From an uncultured Ruminiclostridium sp. (GTDB lineage: Bacteria > Bacillota > Clostridia > Oscillospirales > Ruminococcaceae): 64,000 nucleotides of DNA. Positions 8,729 to 16,924 of this stretch are shown piece by piece. Position 1 is the stretch's first letter; each line of letters begins with the position of its first letter. The notes beneath the pieces are model-generated. The model was not told where the DNA came from. It was given only the letters and a program-made list of their open reading frames with translations, and searched no databases. The stretch covers positions 1 to 64,000 of the forward strand of contig CAKSTB010000005.1 of the NCBI GenBank assembly GCA_934490165.1, read 5' to 3'. Position numbers and translations under genes: made by a program.

Positions 8729-9022
8729 TCAGTCGTTATCCTTCATTCTGTCGAAAACGATGGAATAACCGTCATTTCCGCCCTGTAAAGATCTGTTTAC
8801 ACGGCTGATAGTAGCGGTGCTTGCTCCTGTTTCTTCGACAATATCGCTGTACACTCTGCCCTCGACAAGCAGTTTAGCAACGTGCAGACGCTGAGCCATA
8901 GACTCAAGCTCTCTTATGGTGCACAGATCCTCAAAAAAGTTATAGCATTCTTCAACGCTCTTAAGCTCCATTATTGCCTTGAAAAGCTCGTCCTTATCCT
9001 TTGAAACAAGTTTTGTATTCAT
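8729..9022 (-). CDS. YerC/TrpR-like DNA-binding protein
   Basis: A 97-residue protein of the YerC/YecD family with a TrpR-like helix-turn-helix: after RELESMAQRLHVAKLL comes the recognition part ASTATISRVNRSL. It probably represses transcription, but the effector and targets are unknown. I chose the internal ATG at 9022 because AGAAAGGG lies directly upstream; the in-frame ATG at 9040 has no such site. It is the first gene of the operon running to 297 and may control it. Confidence 0.8.
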   Translation of the reverse strand: MNTKLVSKDKDELFKAIMELKSVEECYNFFEDLCTIRELESMAQRLHVAKLLVEGRVYSDIVEETGASTATISRVNRSLQGGNDGYSIVFDRMKDND

Positions 9023-9077
9023 TGTGTTTCCCTTTCTCAAAAGCCACGGGATATAGTACCCCTATGATAATACTACT

Positions 9078-9106
9078 ATTTTACCACACTAAAGTATAAA
9101 AGTCAA
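9078..9106 (-). promoter_or_regulatory. Promoter of the yerC-relA-hemZ operon
   Basis: -35 TTGACT (9106-9101), 17-bp spacer and -10 TAAAAT (9083-9078) with an extended TG-G. The predicted leader of about 50 bases carries an imperfect GGG/CCC inverted repeat at about 9048-9062, which could be an operator. No clear terminator for the upstream alpha-galactosidase gene is visible in this 98-bp gap. Confidence 0.65.
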
Positions 9107-9120
9107 CACTTAAGCTTTTA

Positions 9121-11238
9121 TTACAGTTCTATTTCAAAAAGTCTTGCGGTAAAGCATTCGGGCAGTTTTACGGAAAGCGACCTTGACAGCGGATTGAACG
9201 TATGCTTACCCTCGTCAAAAGACGGATAGATACAGCGTATCTTTGCGTTTTCCGAAGCGTATCTTATCGGGATATTACAGCACTCGTTCTTTCCTTGTCT
9301 GCGCCATACGGCAAGGTATGCCTTATCGCCCGATCTGAGTCCGAGCGTGACCCATTCATCGCCGATATGCGATAAGCCTAAAGGCCAGAACGGCACGGAA
9401 TTTTTGATATCACCGCGGATATTCTTGTAGCAGTCGAGCGCCTCCTTTACAAGAGCCTTGCGCTCTGGGCTCAGGTTTGCAAGGTGTCCGCTCTGATGAA
9501 TACGCTGTGTCATAGCGTTCACCATATTGAATACGACCTCTTCCCTGTCACCGTCTGCCAGCGGATATGACCATATAGCGCTCTGCTCGGGGCAAAGACC
9601 TGTCGGTGCGTTTGCCGCTATCGTTGCATATCTTCTGTAATCGTCCTGGTCACTCGTCGACTGGATAGAATAGCGGCTAAGCATCGCATAGTCTATTCTC
9701 ATACCGCCGCTCGAGCAGTTTTCTATGATAAGCTCGGGATAACGCGCAAACACGCCGTCAAGCCAAGCAAGATACGCCTTTTCGTGGCGCATAAGTCCCT
9801 CGCCCACGCTGTCACAGCCTACCTCTGTGCCTATTCCCGGCTCTATATTGTAATCCATCTTGATATAGCCTACGCCATAGTCTTTTACAAGGCGGTCAAT
9901 TACGCTGTCTGCATAGGCGCTGACCTCGGGGTTGGAAAAATCAAGCTGATAACGAGAACGGTCATATACTCGCTTTCCGTGGCGCATAAAGAACCACTCA
10001 TCGGGCGCTTTCTTTGCTATCTCGCAGTTTATGCCCATAACCTCTATTTCAAGCCACACGCCCGGTATCATACCGTATTTTCTTATCTCATCGGTGACTT
10101 TTTTCAGTCCGTTCGGGAAGCGGCGGCGGTTCTCCTGCCACTCGCCTACGCTGTCCCACCAGAAGCCGTCCGCATACCAGCCGCAGTCAATGCAGTAGTA
10201 CTCACAGCCAGCCTCTGCGGCAGCTTTTATAAGCGGCATTTCCTTTTCCTCTGTAGGGTCGCCCCACAGGCAGTTCATATAGTCGTTGAAGATAACGGCA
10301 AGCTTTTCGTTATCGGTGTTCTTTCTGCGGATAGCTCTGCGGTATCTTGTAAGCTCGCCCATACCCTCGTCAAAGTCGCGGCATACGCCCACTGCGGCGG
10401 GAACGGAAGTAAAGCTCTCGCCCGGTGCAAGGTTCTTGAACCAGTGTGACTGCTGCTCGTTAGGTCCGCTGAGCGCAAGGTAGAAGTGTCCTCGCTGGTC
10501 GCTTATCTCCCAGTGCCACGAGCCGTTATGCTCTATCTGCCAGAAAAGTCCGTTTCCTGTTTCGGTATTCTGAATATAACCCATAGGGAGATATTCGTTT
10601 GTTGACCAGTTACCGGTATTGGTTATATTTATCGCCTTGCCGCAGTGCTCCCAGCCGTCTTTCTGCGACTGCGGCATTCCGAGCTGTTCAAAGGTGTAGT
10701 CCTGCCACAGCATTTCTTTCTGCCACGAATTATGCGGTTTTTTTATTATAAACTTATCGTCACGCGGAAGAATGCCCTCTTTTTCAAAGCCGAGATAGTT
10801 GAACGATGAAACATAGGTCAGCGTATAGGTTTCGGTAGCAGATGTGTTCTTAACCTCCGTATAGGTGCGCACTATGCTTATTCCGTCATAGAAGCGGAAC
10901 GTGCTGATGACCTCTATGCCTGTCGGCTCGTCAAACTGCGTTACCTTTATCAGTCTGCCGATATTATCGCGGGTATCCGAAAAATTCTTGTATTTCAGTC
11001 TGTAGGCGGGAGCGGTCACTATGTACTTTGTTCCGTGACGCTCACAGGGACGGTCAAGTCCTGCAATTTCGACCTGCGCTATATCAAAGCAACCGAGATG
11101 ATCCTTTTCAAACATCTCGTTCCATATGTCGTTTTCATTGAACGGCAGAGCCGAAAAGTGCATCAGCTTTATCTGATCGTTGTCCTCAATATCAAATACT
11201 ATGTTTATGCCGTTCTCGCTTATATTTATCCTTTTCAT
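9121..11238 (-). CDS. GH36 alpha-galactosidase
   Basis: A 705-residue glycoside hydrolase family 36 alpha-galactosidase, releasing terminal alpha-1,6-galactose from raffinose-type sugars or galactomannan fragments. The N-terminal beta-sandwich is followed by the barrel with YIKMDYN (nucleophile D462) and ENCSSGGMRID (acid/base D near 515). There is no signal peptide, so it acts on imported oligosaccharides. Its ATG overlaps the thioesterase stop by four bases. GalE in the same string and GalM at 36016 can process the galactose released. Confidence 0.92.
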   Translation of the reverse strand: MKRINISENGINIVFDIEDNDQIKLMHFSALPFNENDIWNEMFEKDHLGCFDIAQVEIAGLDRPCERHGTKYIVTAPAYRLKYKNFSDTRDNIGRLIKVTQFDEPTGIEVISTFRFYDGISIVRTYTEVKNTSATETYTLTYVSSFNYLGFEKEGILPRDDKFIIKKPHNSWQKEMLWQDYTFEQLGMPQSQKDGWEHCGKAINITNTGNWSTNEYLPMGYIQNTETGNGLFWQIEHNGSWHWEISDQRGHFYLALSGPNEQQSHWFKNLAPGESFTSVPAAVGVCRDFDEGMGELTRYRRAIRRKNTDNEKLAVIFNDYMNCLWGDPTEEKEMPLIKAAAEAGCEYYCIDCGWYADGFWWDSVGEWQENRRRFPNGLKKVTDEIRKYGMIPGVWLEIEVMGINCEIAKKAPDEWFFMRHGKRVYDRSRYQLDFSNPEVSAYADSVIDRLVKDYGVGYIKMDYNIEPGIGTEVGCDSVGEGLMRHEKAYLAWLDGVFARYPELIIENCSSGGMRIDYAMLSRYSIQSTSDQDDYRRYATIAANAPTGLCPEQSAIWSYPLADGDREEVVFNMVNAMTQRIHQSGHLANLSPERKALVKEALDCYKNIRGDIKNSVPFWPLGLSHIGDEWVTLGLRSGDKAYLAVWRRQGKNECCNIPIRYASENAKIRCIYPSFDEGKHTFNPLSRSLSVKLPECFTARLFEIEL

Positions 11239-11672
11239 TCTTCCTCCTTGCGGTCGTTGAACACATCGTATACGCGTGGGTACTTGTCCTTTACCCTGAT
11301 AGGCTTGAAGTCGTTATTGACAAAGAAGTGACGTGTTCTGCCTGTGGCTTTTAAATCACCGTTTTCCTTACCTTTCACTATGTAATCGATAGTCATCTTG
11401 AAGCCGTTGAACTCCGTGATCTTAAGGTCTATAAGCACCGTTTCATCAAAGCGAACTGCATTCTTATAGGTACATTCGGCGGAAAGCACCGGTATCATAA
11501 CTCCGTCCTTTTCCATCTCGGAATATGGGTAGCCTGCCTTTTCAAGATAGTGTATTCTTGTTTCCTCAAACCACCTTATATAATTGGAATGGTGTATTAT
11601 GCCCATTCTGTCGGTTTCATAGTAGTGCGCTGTGCGCTCGTAAGGCTCTATGGGCGGTAGATCTTTTTTCAT
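11235..11672 (-). CDS. Hot-dog acyl-CoA thioesterase (YbgC-like)
   Basis: A 145-residue hot-dog fold thioesterase of the YbgC/4HBT group. The active-site pattern D-x2-G-x3-H-x2-Y is visible as TDRMGIIHHSNY (D21, H28, Y31). It probably hydrolyses an acyl-CoA or acyl-ACP thioester; the acyl group is unknown. It overlaps both neighbours by four bases (ATGA), so translation is coupled, although no metabolic link to the galactose genes is obvious. Confidence 0.85.
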   Translation of the reverse strand: MKKDLPPIEPYERTAHYYETDRMGIIHHSNYIRWFEETRIHYLEKAGYPYSEMEKDGVMIPVLSAECTYKNAVRFDETVLIDLKITEFNGFKMTIDYIVKGKENGDLKATGRTRHFFVNNDFKPIRVKDKYPRVYDVFNDRKEEE

Positions 11673-12172
11673 AGCTTTTCTCCTTTTATATCATCAAACA
11701 AGCGGTCGCATACCGAGCTTCCATTAAACTTTGCGCGAACCTCGTTTTCGTCAAACCAATGCGCGGTTATAAGCTCATCGGACAGCGAAAATTCGCCCTC
11801 GGGAAGTTCTGCGATAAATCCGGTCATAAGCATAGGCTTTTTATTATAGACATATGTCGCGACAAGGCGTACCGAAAGCGGCTTTAAGCCAAGCTCCTCC
11901 GTGACCTCGCGCACAGCCGCCTGTTCGGCAGTTTCGCCTGACTTTATATATCCCGATACGCAGACATAGCGTTCCTCGCTCATCGTACCGTCACCGCTGT
12001 GCTGACGGATAAGGGCGTATTTATCCCCGCGTCTTGCAAGGACTATCACACAGTTATAGAATATATCAAACCACGGACGGTCGCAATGCTCGCAGTACGG
12101 CACATCGCCGTCATCGCCTATTGTATGTCCGATAAGCTTCGATCCGCAGTCGGGGCAGAATGTAAATTTCAT
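11669..12172 (-). CDS. Nudix hydrolase with N-terminal zinc ribbon
   Basis: A 167-residue Nudix pyrophosphohydrolase. Residues 6-30 form a zinc ribbon (C6, C9, C27, C30) like that of NADH pyrophosphatases. The Nudix box is complete at 74-96 (G74, E80, R88-E89, E92-E93, G95). The substrate, perhaps a nucleoside diphosphate linked to another group, cannot be fixed. I chose the ATG at 12172 because ACGGAG lies seven bases before it; the ATG at 12187 is inside the same leader and has no ribosome site. Confidence 0.85.
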   Translation of the reverse strand: MKFTFCPDCGSKLIGHTIGDDGDVPYCEHCDRPWFDIFYNCVIVLARRGDKYALIRQHSGDGTMSEERYVCVSGYIKSGETAEQAAVREVTEELGLKPLSVRLVATYVYNKKPMLMTGFIAELPEGEFSLSDELITAHWFDENEVRAKFNGSSVCDRLFDDIKGEKL

Positions 12173-12193
12173 ATTATCTCCGTTCATTATAAG

Positions 12194-12228
12194 AAAAGCC
12201 GCGCGGCACAGCCTATGCGCCGAGCGGC
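12194..12228 (-). terminator. Intrinsic terminator after galE
   Basis: A GC-rich stem with one mismatch (minus strand GCCGC-t-CGGCGCA against TGTGCCG-c-GCGGC, 12228-12198) ends in TTTT (12197-12194). Genes downstream are then read either by read-through or from an unseen promoter. Confidence 0.65.
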
Positions 12229-12273
12229 CTTTGCATATATCCGTTCGTTATATTATCGTCTGAAACAGAGCTT

Positions 12274-13272
12274 TTATGAATTTGCCTTGATATAATTCCA
12301 GCTGTCGCGGCACATCTGCTCAAGACCTCTCTTTGCCGTCCAGCCGAGCTTCTTCTTAGCGAGTGCAGGGTTGGAGTAGCAAGCGGCGGCATCGCCGGGA
12401 CGTCTGCCTGTTATTACATAAGGAACTTTTACCTTGTTTACCTTTTCAAAGGCGTTGATTATATCAAGCACAGAATAGCCCTTGCCTGTACCGAGGTTAT
12501 ATGCGGGACAGCCTGTGTGTGATCTTGCCGCCTTTATTGCCGCAACGTGACCGAGCGCTAAATCTACAACGTGAATGTAATCTCTTACGCAAGTGCCGTC
12601 CGGTGTGGGATAGTCGTTGCCGAATACGCTCAGTGTAGCCATCTTGCCTGCCGCTGTGCGGAGGATAAGGGGCATAAGGTTGTTCGGTATGCCATTGGGG
12701 TCTTCACCGAGCTTGCCGCTCTCGTGAGCACCGATAGGGTTGAAGTAACGTAAAAGTATAATGCTCCACTGATCGTCCGAAGCATAAAGCTCTCTGCACA
12801 TATTCTCTATCATAAGCTTTGTAGAACCATAAGGGTTGATAGCGCTTAAGGGGAAGTCCTCTGTTACAGGTACTTTTTCGGGTATGCCGTAAACCGTTGC
12901 GCTTGAGCTGAATACGAGCTTCTTACAGCCGTACTTCTGCATTGTTTCAATAAGTGCAAGAGTTGAATTTATATTGTTCTCATAGTACATTATAGGCTTT
13001 ACACAGCTCTCGCCTACTGCCTTGTAGCCTGCAAAATGTATTACCTCTGTGATGAAGTTCTCTCTGAAGATCCTGTCGAGAGCTTCTCTGTCACAGCAGT
13101 CGTTCTCATAAAATCTGAAATCTCTGCCGGTTATCTCCTTGATAGCCTCGATAGCCTTTGGCTTTGAGTTGTAGAAGTTGTCTATTACAATAATATCCTC
13201 GCCTGCGTTAAGAAGCTCCACGCAGGTATGTGAGCCGATATAGCCTGCTCCGCCTGTTACCAATACTGCCAT
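12274..13272 (-). CDS. galE: UDP-glucose 4-epimerase
   Basis: A 332-residue GalE interconverting UDP-galactose and UDP-glucose, for galactose use and for surface sugar synthesis. The NAD-binding motif GGAGYIG is at residues 7-13, and the short-chain dehydrogenase Y-x3-K is visible in NPYGSTK. The ATG at 13272 is preceded by GGAAAGGA, unlike the upstream in-frame ATG at 13290. It has a consensus promoter at 13369-13397 and a terminator just after it, upstream of the Nudix-thioesterase-galactosidase genes. Confidence 0.95.
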   Translation of the reverse strand: MAVLVTGGAGYIGSHTCVELLNAGEDIIVIDNFYNSKPKAIEAIKEITGRDFRFYENDCCDREALDRIFRENFITEVIHFAGYKAVGESCVKPIMYYENNINSTLALIETMQKYGCKKLVFSSSATVYGIPEKVPVTEDFPLSAINPYGSTKLMIENMCRELYASDDQWSIILLRYFNPIGAHESGKLGEDPNGIPNNLMPLILRTAAGKMATLSVFGNDYPTPDGTCVRDYIHVVDLALGHVAAIKAARSHTGCPAYNLGTGKGYSVLDIINAFEKVNKVKVPYVITGRRPGDAAACYSNPALAKKKLGWTAKRGLEQMCRDSWNYIKANS

Positions 13273-13368
13273 AATAAAAATCCTTTCCACGGCATTGTTT
13301 CTTTGTCTGCCGTTTACGAAACGGTATCTTCGCGCAAAGCGATAATATCATACCGATTTGCTAATAAT

Positions 13369-13397
13369 ATTATATATCCGCCGACGATGATTGTCAA
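13369..13397 (-). promoter_or_regulatory. galE promoter
   Basis: A perfect sigma-A pair: TTGACA (13397-13392), 17-bp spacer, TATAAT (13374-13369). It is back to back with the plus-strand promoter at 13412, with only 14 bp between the two -35 boxes. Confidence 0.8.
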
Positions 13398-13411
13398 TAT
13401 TTTTTACTTGA

Positions 13412-13440
13412 TTGACATTCTCCTCGTAATGTGGTAAAAT
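13412..13440 (+). promoter_or_regulatory. Promoter of the three zinc-ribbon membrane protein genes
   Basis: TTGACA (13412-13417), 17-bp spacer and TAAAAT (13435-13440) with extended TG-G. The leader to the first ATG is about 80 bases and A-rich. Confidence 0.8.
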
Positions 13441-13528
13441 CACTTTAAGGTAAGCTTTTACAGTAAAAAACAAGGCATTACCGTAAATAAAAAAATAGAA
13501 ATTACAAGAATTTTTCAGGAGGAAGCAC

Positions 13529-14179
13529 ATGAACAAATTATTATCGGCATCACGTCTGATCGAGCTTTACACAGACAACGCAGACGGTTATCAGAGCACT
13601 ACAGACAAACTGCTGTCCAACCTTTTTGACGGTTTTATATTTTACATAGCGGTTGTGGTATTTATAATATCGGTACTTATTATAACCGCCAAGTACAGAA
13701 GAAAACCCACGCTCGGCAAAAGAAGGTCGCTTACCGCAACAACGGTACTGCTGACAGTGTTTGACTCGCTGCTGCTTTTATTCAAGGTAGACTTTTTCAG
13801 ACTGCTTTGCAACCCTTATGACTACTTCACAAGCTATAATTTCTCTTCGTTCACACCGGGAACCAGCGAATATGCGATATACGTTTCATATTATATAGTC
13901 GTTATCGCAACGGTGATCGCGGGAATTATAATGTGCATTGTCGGTTACACCACCCTTTCCGACAAGGAGCTTAAAAAGAAAGCCTATGACAATGCAAACG
14001 CTCTTCAGCAGCAGTACAGACAGGGCTATCAGGTACCGCCTCAGGGAATGCCGAACCCTCAGTACAGCACATGGCAGTGCAACGTATGCGGCACTGTAAA
14101 CAAGGACATCGGCGGAGATTTCTGCTCACAGTGCGGCGCTAAGAAAAACGCGCCCTCGGACAACACAAACAGTCAGTAA
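13529..14179 (+). CDS. Membrane protein with C-terminal zinc ribbon (first of three)
   Basis: A 216-residue membrane protein with about three hydrophobic spans (roughly 34-54, 68-86, 115-137), then a DKELKKKAYDNA helix, a Q/P-rich linker and a C-terminal zinc ribbon (QCNVCG ... CSQCG). The next two genes encode the same architecture. The zinc ribbon should be cytoplasmic, where it could bind a protein or peptide. No function is known to me. AGGAGGAAG precedes the ATG. Confidence 0.8.
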   Translation: MNKLLSASRLIELYTDNADGYQSTTDKLLSNLFDGFIFYIAVVVFIISVLIITAKYRRKPTLGKRRSLTATTVLLTVFDSLLLLFKVDFFRLLCNPYDYFTSYNFSSFTPGTSEYAIYVSYYIVVIATVIAGIIMCIVGYTTLSDKELKKKAYDNANALQQQYRQGYQVPPQGMPNPQYSTWQCNVCGTVNKDIGGDFCSQCGAKKNAPSDNTNSQ

Positions 14180-14191
14180 GGAGGAACCTGT

Positions 14192-14695
14192 ATGCTTCAT
14201 ATAGGTCTTGCGATAGCCTTACTTGTCCTGTGCGGCTCATATAAAGAATACCCCGCCATGTCAAAACGCACAGGCATAAAGGTCATAACTATCATACTGA
14301 CAGTACTGACGGGAATAAAGGCTCTGACCGTGCTCTTTGGTGTGATACCGTCGTATTACGGCACGGAAGACAACATTACCTATTCAGGTCTTTCGGTGTT
14401 CTCTTCGGCGTTATATACGCTCGTTATCATATACTATATCGGCGTGATCACTCTCGGCGTTATCGCCTGTATCAAGGGATACAAGTGTATGAGCAATAAT
14501 GAGCTCACTGCCGCGGCGTACAGCGAACAGCAAAGAGTAAATGCCGCAAGGGCGCAACAGATATACCGCGCACAGCCTGCCGCAAACGTTCAGCAGAGCT
14601 TTACTACCGAAAACACCGCATGGCAGTGCAAAAGCTGCGGCAAGTATAACGAGTCGGACAACAAGTTCTGCATATACTGCGGACACATAAGGTAA
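14192..14695 (+). CDS. Membrane protein with C-terminal zinc ribbon (second of three)
   Basis: A 167-residue paralogue of its neighbours. It starts with a short hydrophobic span, then the MSKRTGIK motif shared with the third protein (TSKRTGVM), two further spans, the conserved element MSNNELTAAAYSEQ and a zinc ribbon (CKSCG ... CIYCG). The gene begins 12 bases after the previous stop with AAGGAGG as ribosome site. Function unknown. Confidence 0.8.
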   Translation: MLHIGLAIALLVLCGSYKEYPAMSKRTGIKVITIILTVLTGIKALTVLFGVIPSYYGTEDNITYSGLSVFSSALYTLVIIYYIGVITLGVIACIKGYKCMSNNELTAAAYSEQQRVNAARAQQIYRAQPAANVQQSFTTENTAWQCKSCGKYNESDNKFCIYCGHIR

Positions 14696-14722
14696 ACATT
14701 ATCAAAAAGGAGATAGAAGAAA

Positions 14723-15451
14723 TTGATACTTATAGCATTGGCAATAGTGGTGCTTGTACTGTGCTCAAAATACAAGCAGACACCTACAACAAGCAAGCGT
14801 ACCGGCGTCATGGTAACAACAATAATCACAGCGATACTTTCGTTCTTTGAGCTGATAAGCGTTGTAACTCTCGGCATTCTCAACGGATTTTTCGGCGGTG
14901 AAGCGTTCAGAGAGCTTATGTGGGACGCTATCGCAAGCGGCGATCTCGACTATGAAGGCTTCGCCACAGCGAGCGAGGCGGTAGACTTTGCGCTTTCTAT
15001 GGTTACAACAGGTCTTATTGTAGCTATGGTATTCTGCGTGCTTATAACAGCGTTCGGAATATTCGCGTCCGTTATCGGCTTCAAAACCATCACCGATAAG
15101 GAGCTTACCGCGGCAGCCGCGCAGAATACAGCGGCTCAGCAGTCTTACGCTATGCCGAACTATCAGAACAACAACTCGTCCTATCAGGGCGGCTACGGCT
15201 ATCAGAACAGTGCTCAACAGCCCTATCAGGGCGGCTACAGCAATAATTACGCTCAGCCTCAGCAGACACAGCAGTATCAGCAAAATTATCAGACACCTGC
15301 ACAGAACAACACCGCGCCGACAGGTCAGCCTGCAAGCAGTGCGGTGAACGCGGCTGCTCCTGAGGGCGGCGATTGGTACTGTGTATGCGGCAGTAAGAAC
15401 ACCTCGGGACATAAGTTCTGTTCAAACTGCGGAGCTAAGAAGCCTGAATAA
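14723..15451 (+). CDS. Membrane protein with Q/N/Y/G-rich linker and zinc ribbon (third of three)
   Basis: A 242-residue protein with the same plan: an N-terminal span, TSKRTGVM, two more spans, TDKELTAAAAQ, a linker and a terminal zinc ribbon (CVCGS ... CSNCGAKK). The first knuckle of the ribbon has a single C-V-C instead of CxxC. The linker (about 140-200) is rich in Q, N, Y, G and contains repeated YQGGY units, as in disordered or phase-separating segments. The start is TTG at 14723, with AAAAAGGAGA upstream and no ATG in a suitable place. Confidence 0.75.
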   Translation: MILIALAIVVLVLCSKYKQTPTTSKRTGVMVTTIITAILSFFELISVVTLGILNGFFGGEAFRELMWDAIASGDLDYEGFATASEAVDFALSMVTTGLIVAMVFCVLITAFGIFASVIGFKTITDKELTAAAAQNTAAQQSYAMPNYQNNNSSYQGGYGYQNSAQQPYQGGYSNNYAQPQQTQQYQQNYQTPAQNNTAPTGQPASSAVNAAAPEGGDWYCVCGSKNTSGHKFCSNCGAKKPE

Positions 15452-15469
15452 ATAACAGTATGCAGAAAA

Positions 15470-15498
15470 CCCGCGGGTAAAATGCCCGCGGGATTTTT
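15470..15498 (+). terminator. Intrinsic terminator after the zinc-ribbon membrane genes
   Basis: CCCGCGGG (15470-15477) pairs with CCCGCGGG (15485-15492) over a seven-base loop and is followed by ATTTTTG. Confidence 0.85.
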
Positions 15499-15507
15499 GT
15501 ATAACGA

Positions 15508-15528
15508 AAATCCCCGGCTGTGCCGGGG
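15508..15528 (-). terminator. Probable terminator after rarA
   Basis: CCCCGGC (15512-15518) and GCCGGGG (15522-15528) form a tight hairpin. On the minus strand it is followed by ATTTTCG. It faces the plus-strand terminator at 15470-15498, as expected between converging genes. Confidence 0.55.
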
Positions 15529-15602
15529 GTTCAAAAGAGCATAAATGTTAAAAACTCCAATTTAGGTGTTACCTGTAATACCATCAGTACCACCCATGAT
15601 AG

Positions 15603-16856
15603 TTACTTCTTTTTACCTTTTATCGTATCCCAATACGCTTTTGACTGCTGTTCAAATTTATTATCACCGAACGTATAATAAACCCTGTCCTTGATAGGGT
15701 CGGGCAGATACTGCTGTTCGACATAATGATTTGGATAGTCGTGCGGATAAAGATAATGCTGACCTTTCACAACATCACCCTCACCGTCATAGTGCTTATT
15801 TTGTAAGTGTCGCGGTATATCGCCCGTCCTGCCTTCTTCGATATCCTGTAGTGCCGCGGCTATGCCGAGATATGCACTGTTGGATTTAGGAGATATGGCA
15901 AGCAAAACTACCGCATCAGCAAGCGGTATCCTTGCTTCCGGAAGACCAAGCTGTAACGCACTGTCAACGCAAGCCTTGACTATCGGCACAGCCATAGGAT
16001 AGGCAAGCCCGATATCCTCGCTTGCTATAACAAGCAGTCGCCTGCAAAGCGAAGTCAGATCCCCCGCCGACAGCAAGCGTGCCGCATAATGAAGAGCCGC
16101 ATTTTCATCTGAACCTCTTATTGACTTCTGAAGCGCTGATAAGATATCATAATGCTGATCACCGTCACGGTCATAATTCATACTGCTCTTCTGTGTCAGA
16201 AGCTTTGCCGTTTCCAGAGTGACGGTATCATTTTCACTCGACAGACAGCACAGCTCAACCGTATTAGCCGCTTTTCTGACATCTCCGCCGCAGCCGTAAG
16301 CAATATGCCTTACAACGCCGTCCTCAAGAGTAAAACGGGTGTTCATCTCTTCTCCCATAAGCCTGAACGCACGCTCAACCGCAGGCAGTATATCCTCGGC
16401 AGTCACCTGCTTGAACTCAAACACCGTACAACGCGACAGAATTGCACTGTACACATAAAAGTACGGATTTTCGGTAGTAGATGCAATAAGCGTTATTTCT
16501 CCGCTTTCAATATATTCAAGCAAGGTCTGCTGCTGCTTTTTGTTGAGATACTGTATCTCGTCAAGGAACAGCAGTATCCCGCCTGCCGCCCCGAATGTGC
16601 CGAGGTTTGCCACAACGTCCTTTATGTCAGATGTTGAAGCCTGCGTACCGTTAAGTCTGTACAGACTCATACTCGTTTTCTTCGCTATTATATTTGCAAT
16701 AGTGGTCTTGCCGACACCCGACGGACCGTAGAATATCATATTGGGTATCTTTCCCCTGCTGATGATATTGTAAAGCGGCTTTCCGGGCGCTAAGATATGC
16801 CCTTGTCCGACAACCTCGTCAAGCGTCGACGGACGTATTCTGTCTGCTAACGGCAT
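15603..16856 (-). CDS. rarA: Replication-associated AAA ATPase RarA/MgsA
   Basis: A 417-residue clamp-loader-like ATPase acting at stalled replication forks. Walker A is GPSGVGKT (44-51), Walker B is LLFLDEIQYL (about 94-103) and the arginine-finger region follows in AILSRCTVFEF. The N-terminal ADRIRPSTLDEVVGQ and the C-terminal YDGEGDVVKGQHYLYPHDYPNH-like part are typical for the family (the latter is the tetramer domain). The start is preceded by CAGGAGATG. It lies 46 bases beyond the PRPP synthetase terminator; no promoter of its own is obvious. Confidence 0.92.
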   Translation of the reverse strand: MPLADRIRPSTLDEVVGQGHILAPGKPLYNIISRGKIPNMIFYGPSGVGKTTIANIIAKKTSMSLYRLNGTQASTSDIKDVVANLGTFGAAGGILLFLDEIQYLNKKQQQTLLEYIESGEITLIASTTENPYFYVYSAILSRCTVFEFKQVTAEDILPAVERAFRLMGEEMNTRFTLEDGVVRHIAYGCGGDVRKAANTVELCCLSSENDTVTLETAKLLTQKSSMNYDRDGDQHYDILSALQKSIRGSDENAALHYAARLLSAGDLTSLCRRLLVIASEDIGLAYPMAVPIVKACVDSALQLGLPEARIPLADAVVLLAISPKSNSAYLGIAAALQDIEEGRTGDIPRHLQNKHYDGEGDVVKGQHYLYPHDYPNHYVEQQYLPDPIKDRVYYTFGDNKFEQQSKAYWDTIKGKKK

Positions 16857-16870
16857 AGTTCATCTCCTGT

Positions 16871-16903
16871 AAAAACAAACCCCCGCCCGTCAAAGAGCGG
16901 AGG
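16871..16903 (-). terminator. Intrinsic terminator after the PRPP synthetase gene
   Basis: On the minus strand CCTCCGCTC (16903-16895) pairs with GGGCGGGGG (16888-16880), including two G-U pairs, and is followed by TTTGTTTTT. Confidence 0.75.
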
Positions 16904-16924
16904 CAGAAATATTATCTTATATTA

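Noticed and set aside
14680..14705. Terminator between the second and third zinc-ribbon genes
   Set aside because: No stem with a T run is present; the three genes look like one operon.
14765..15412. Minus-strand open frame of 215 codons opposite the third zinc-ribbon gene
   Set aside because: Antisense shadow; the plus-strand gene has a ribosome site, membrane spans and a zinc ribbon.
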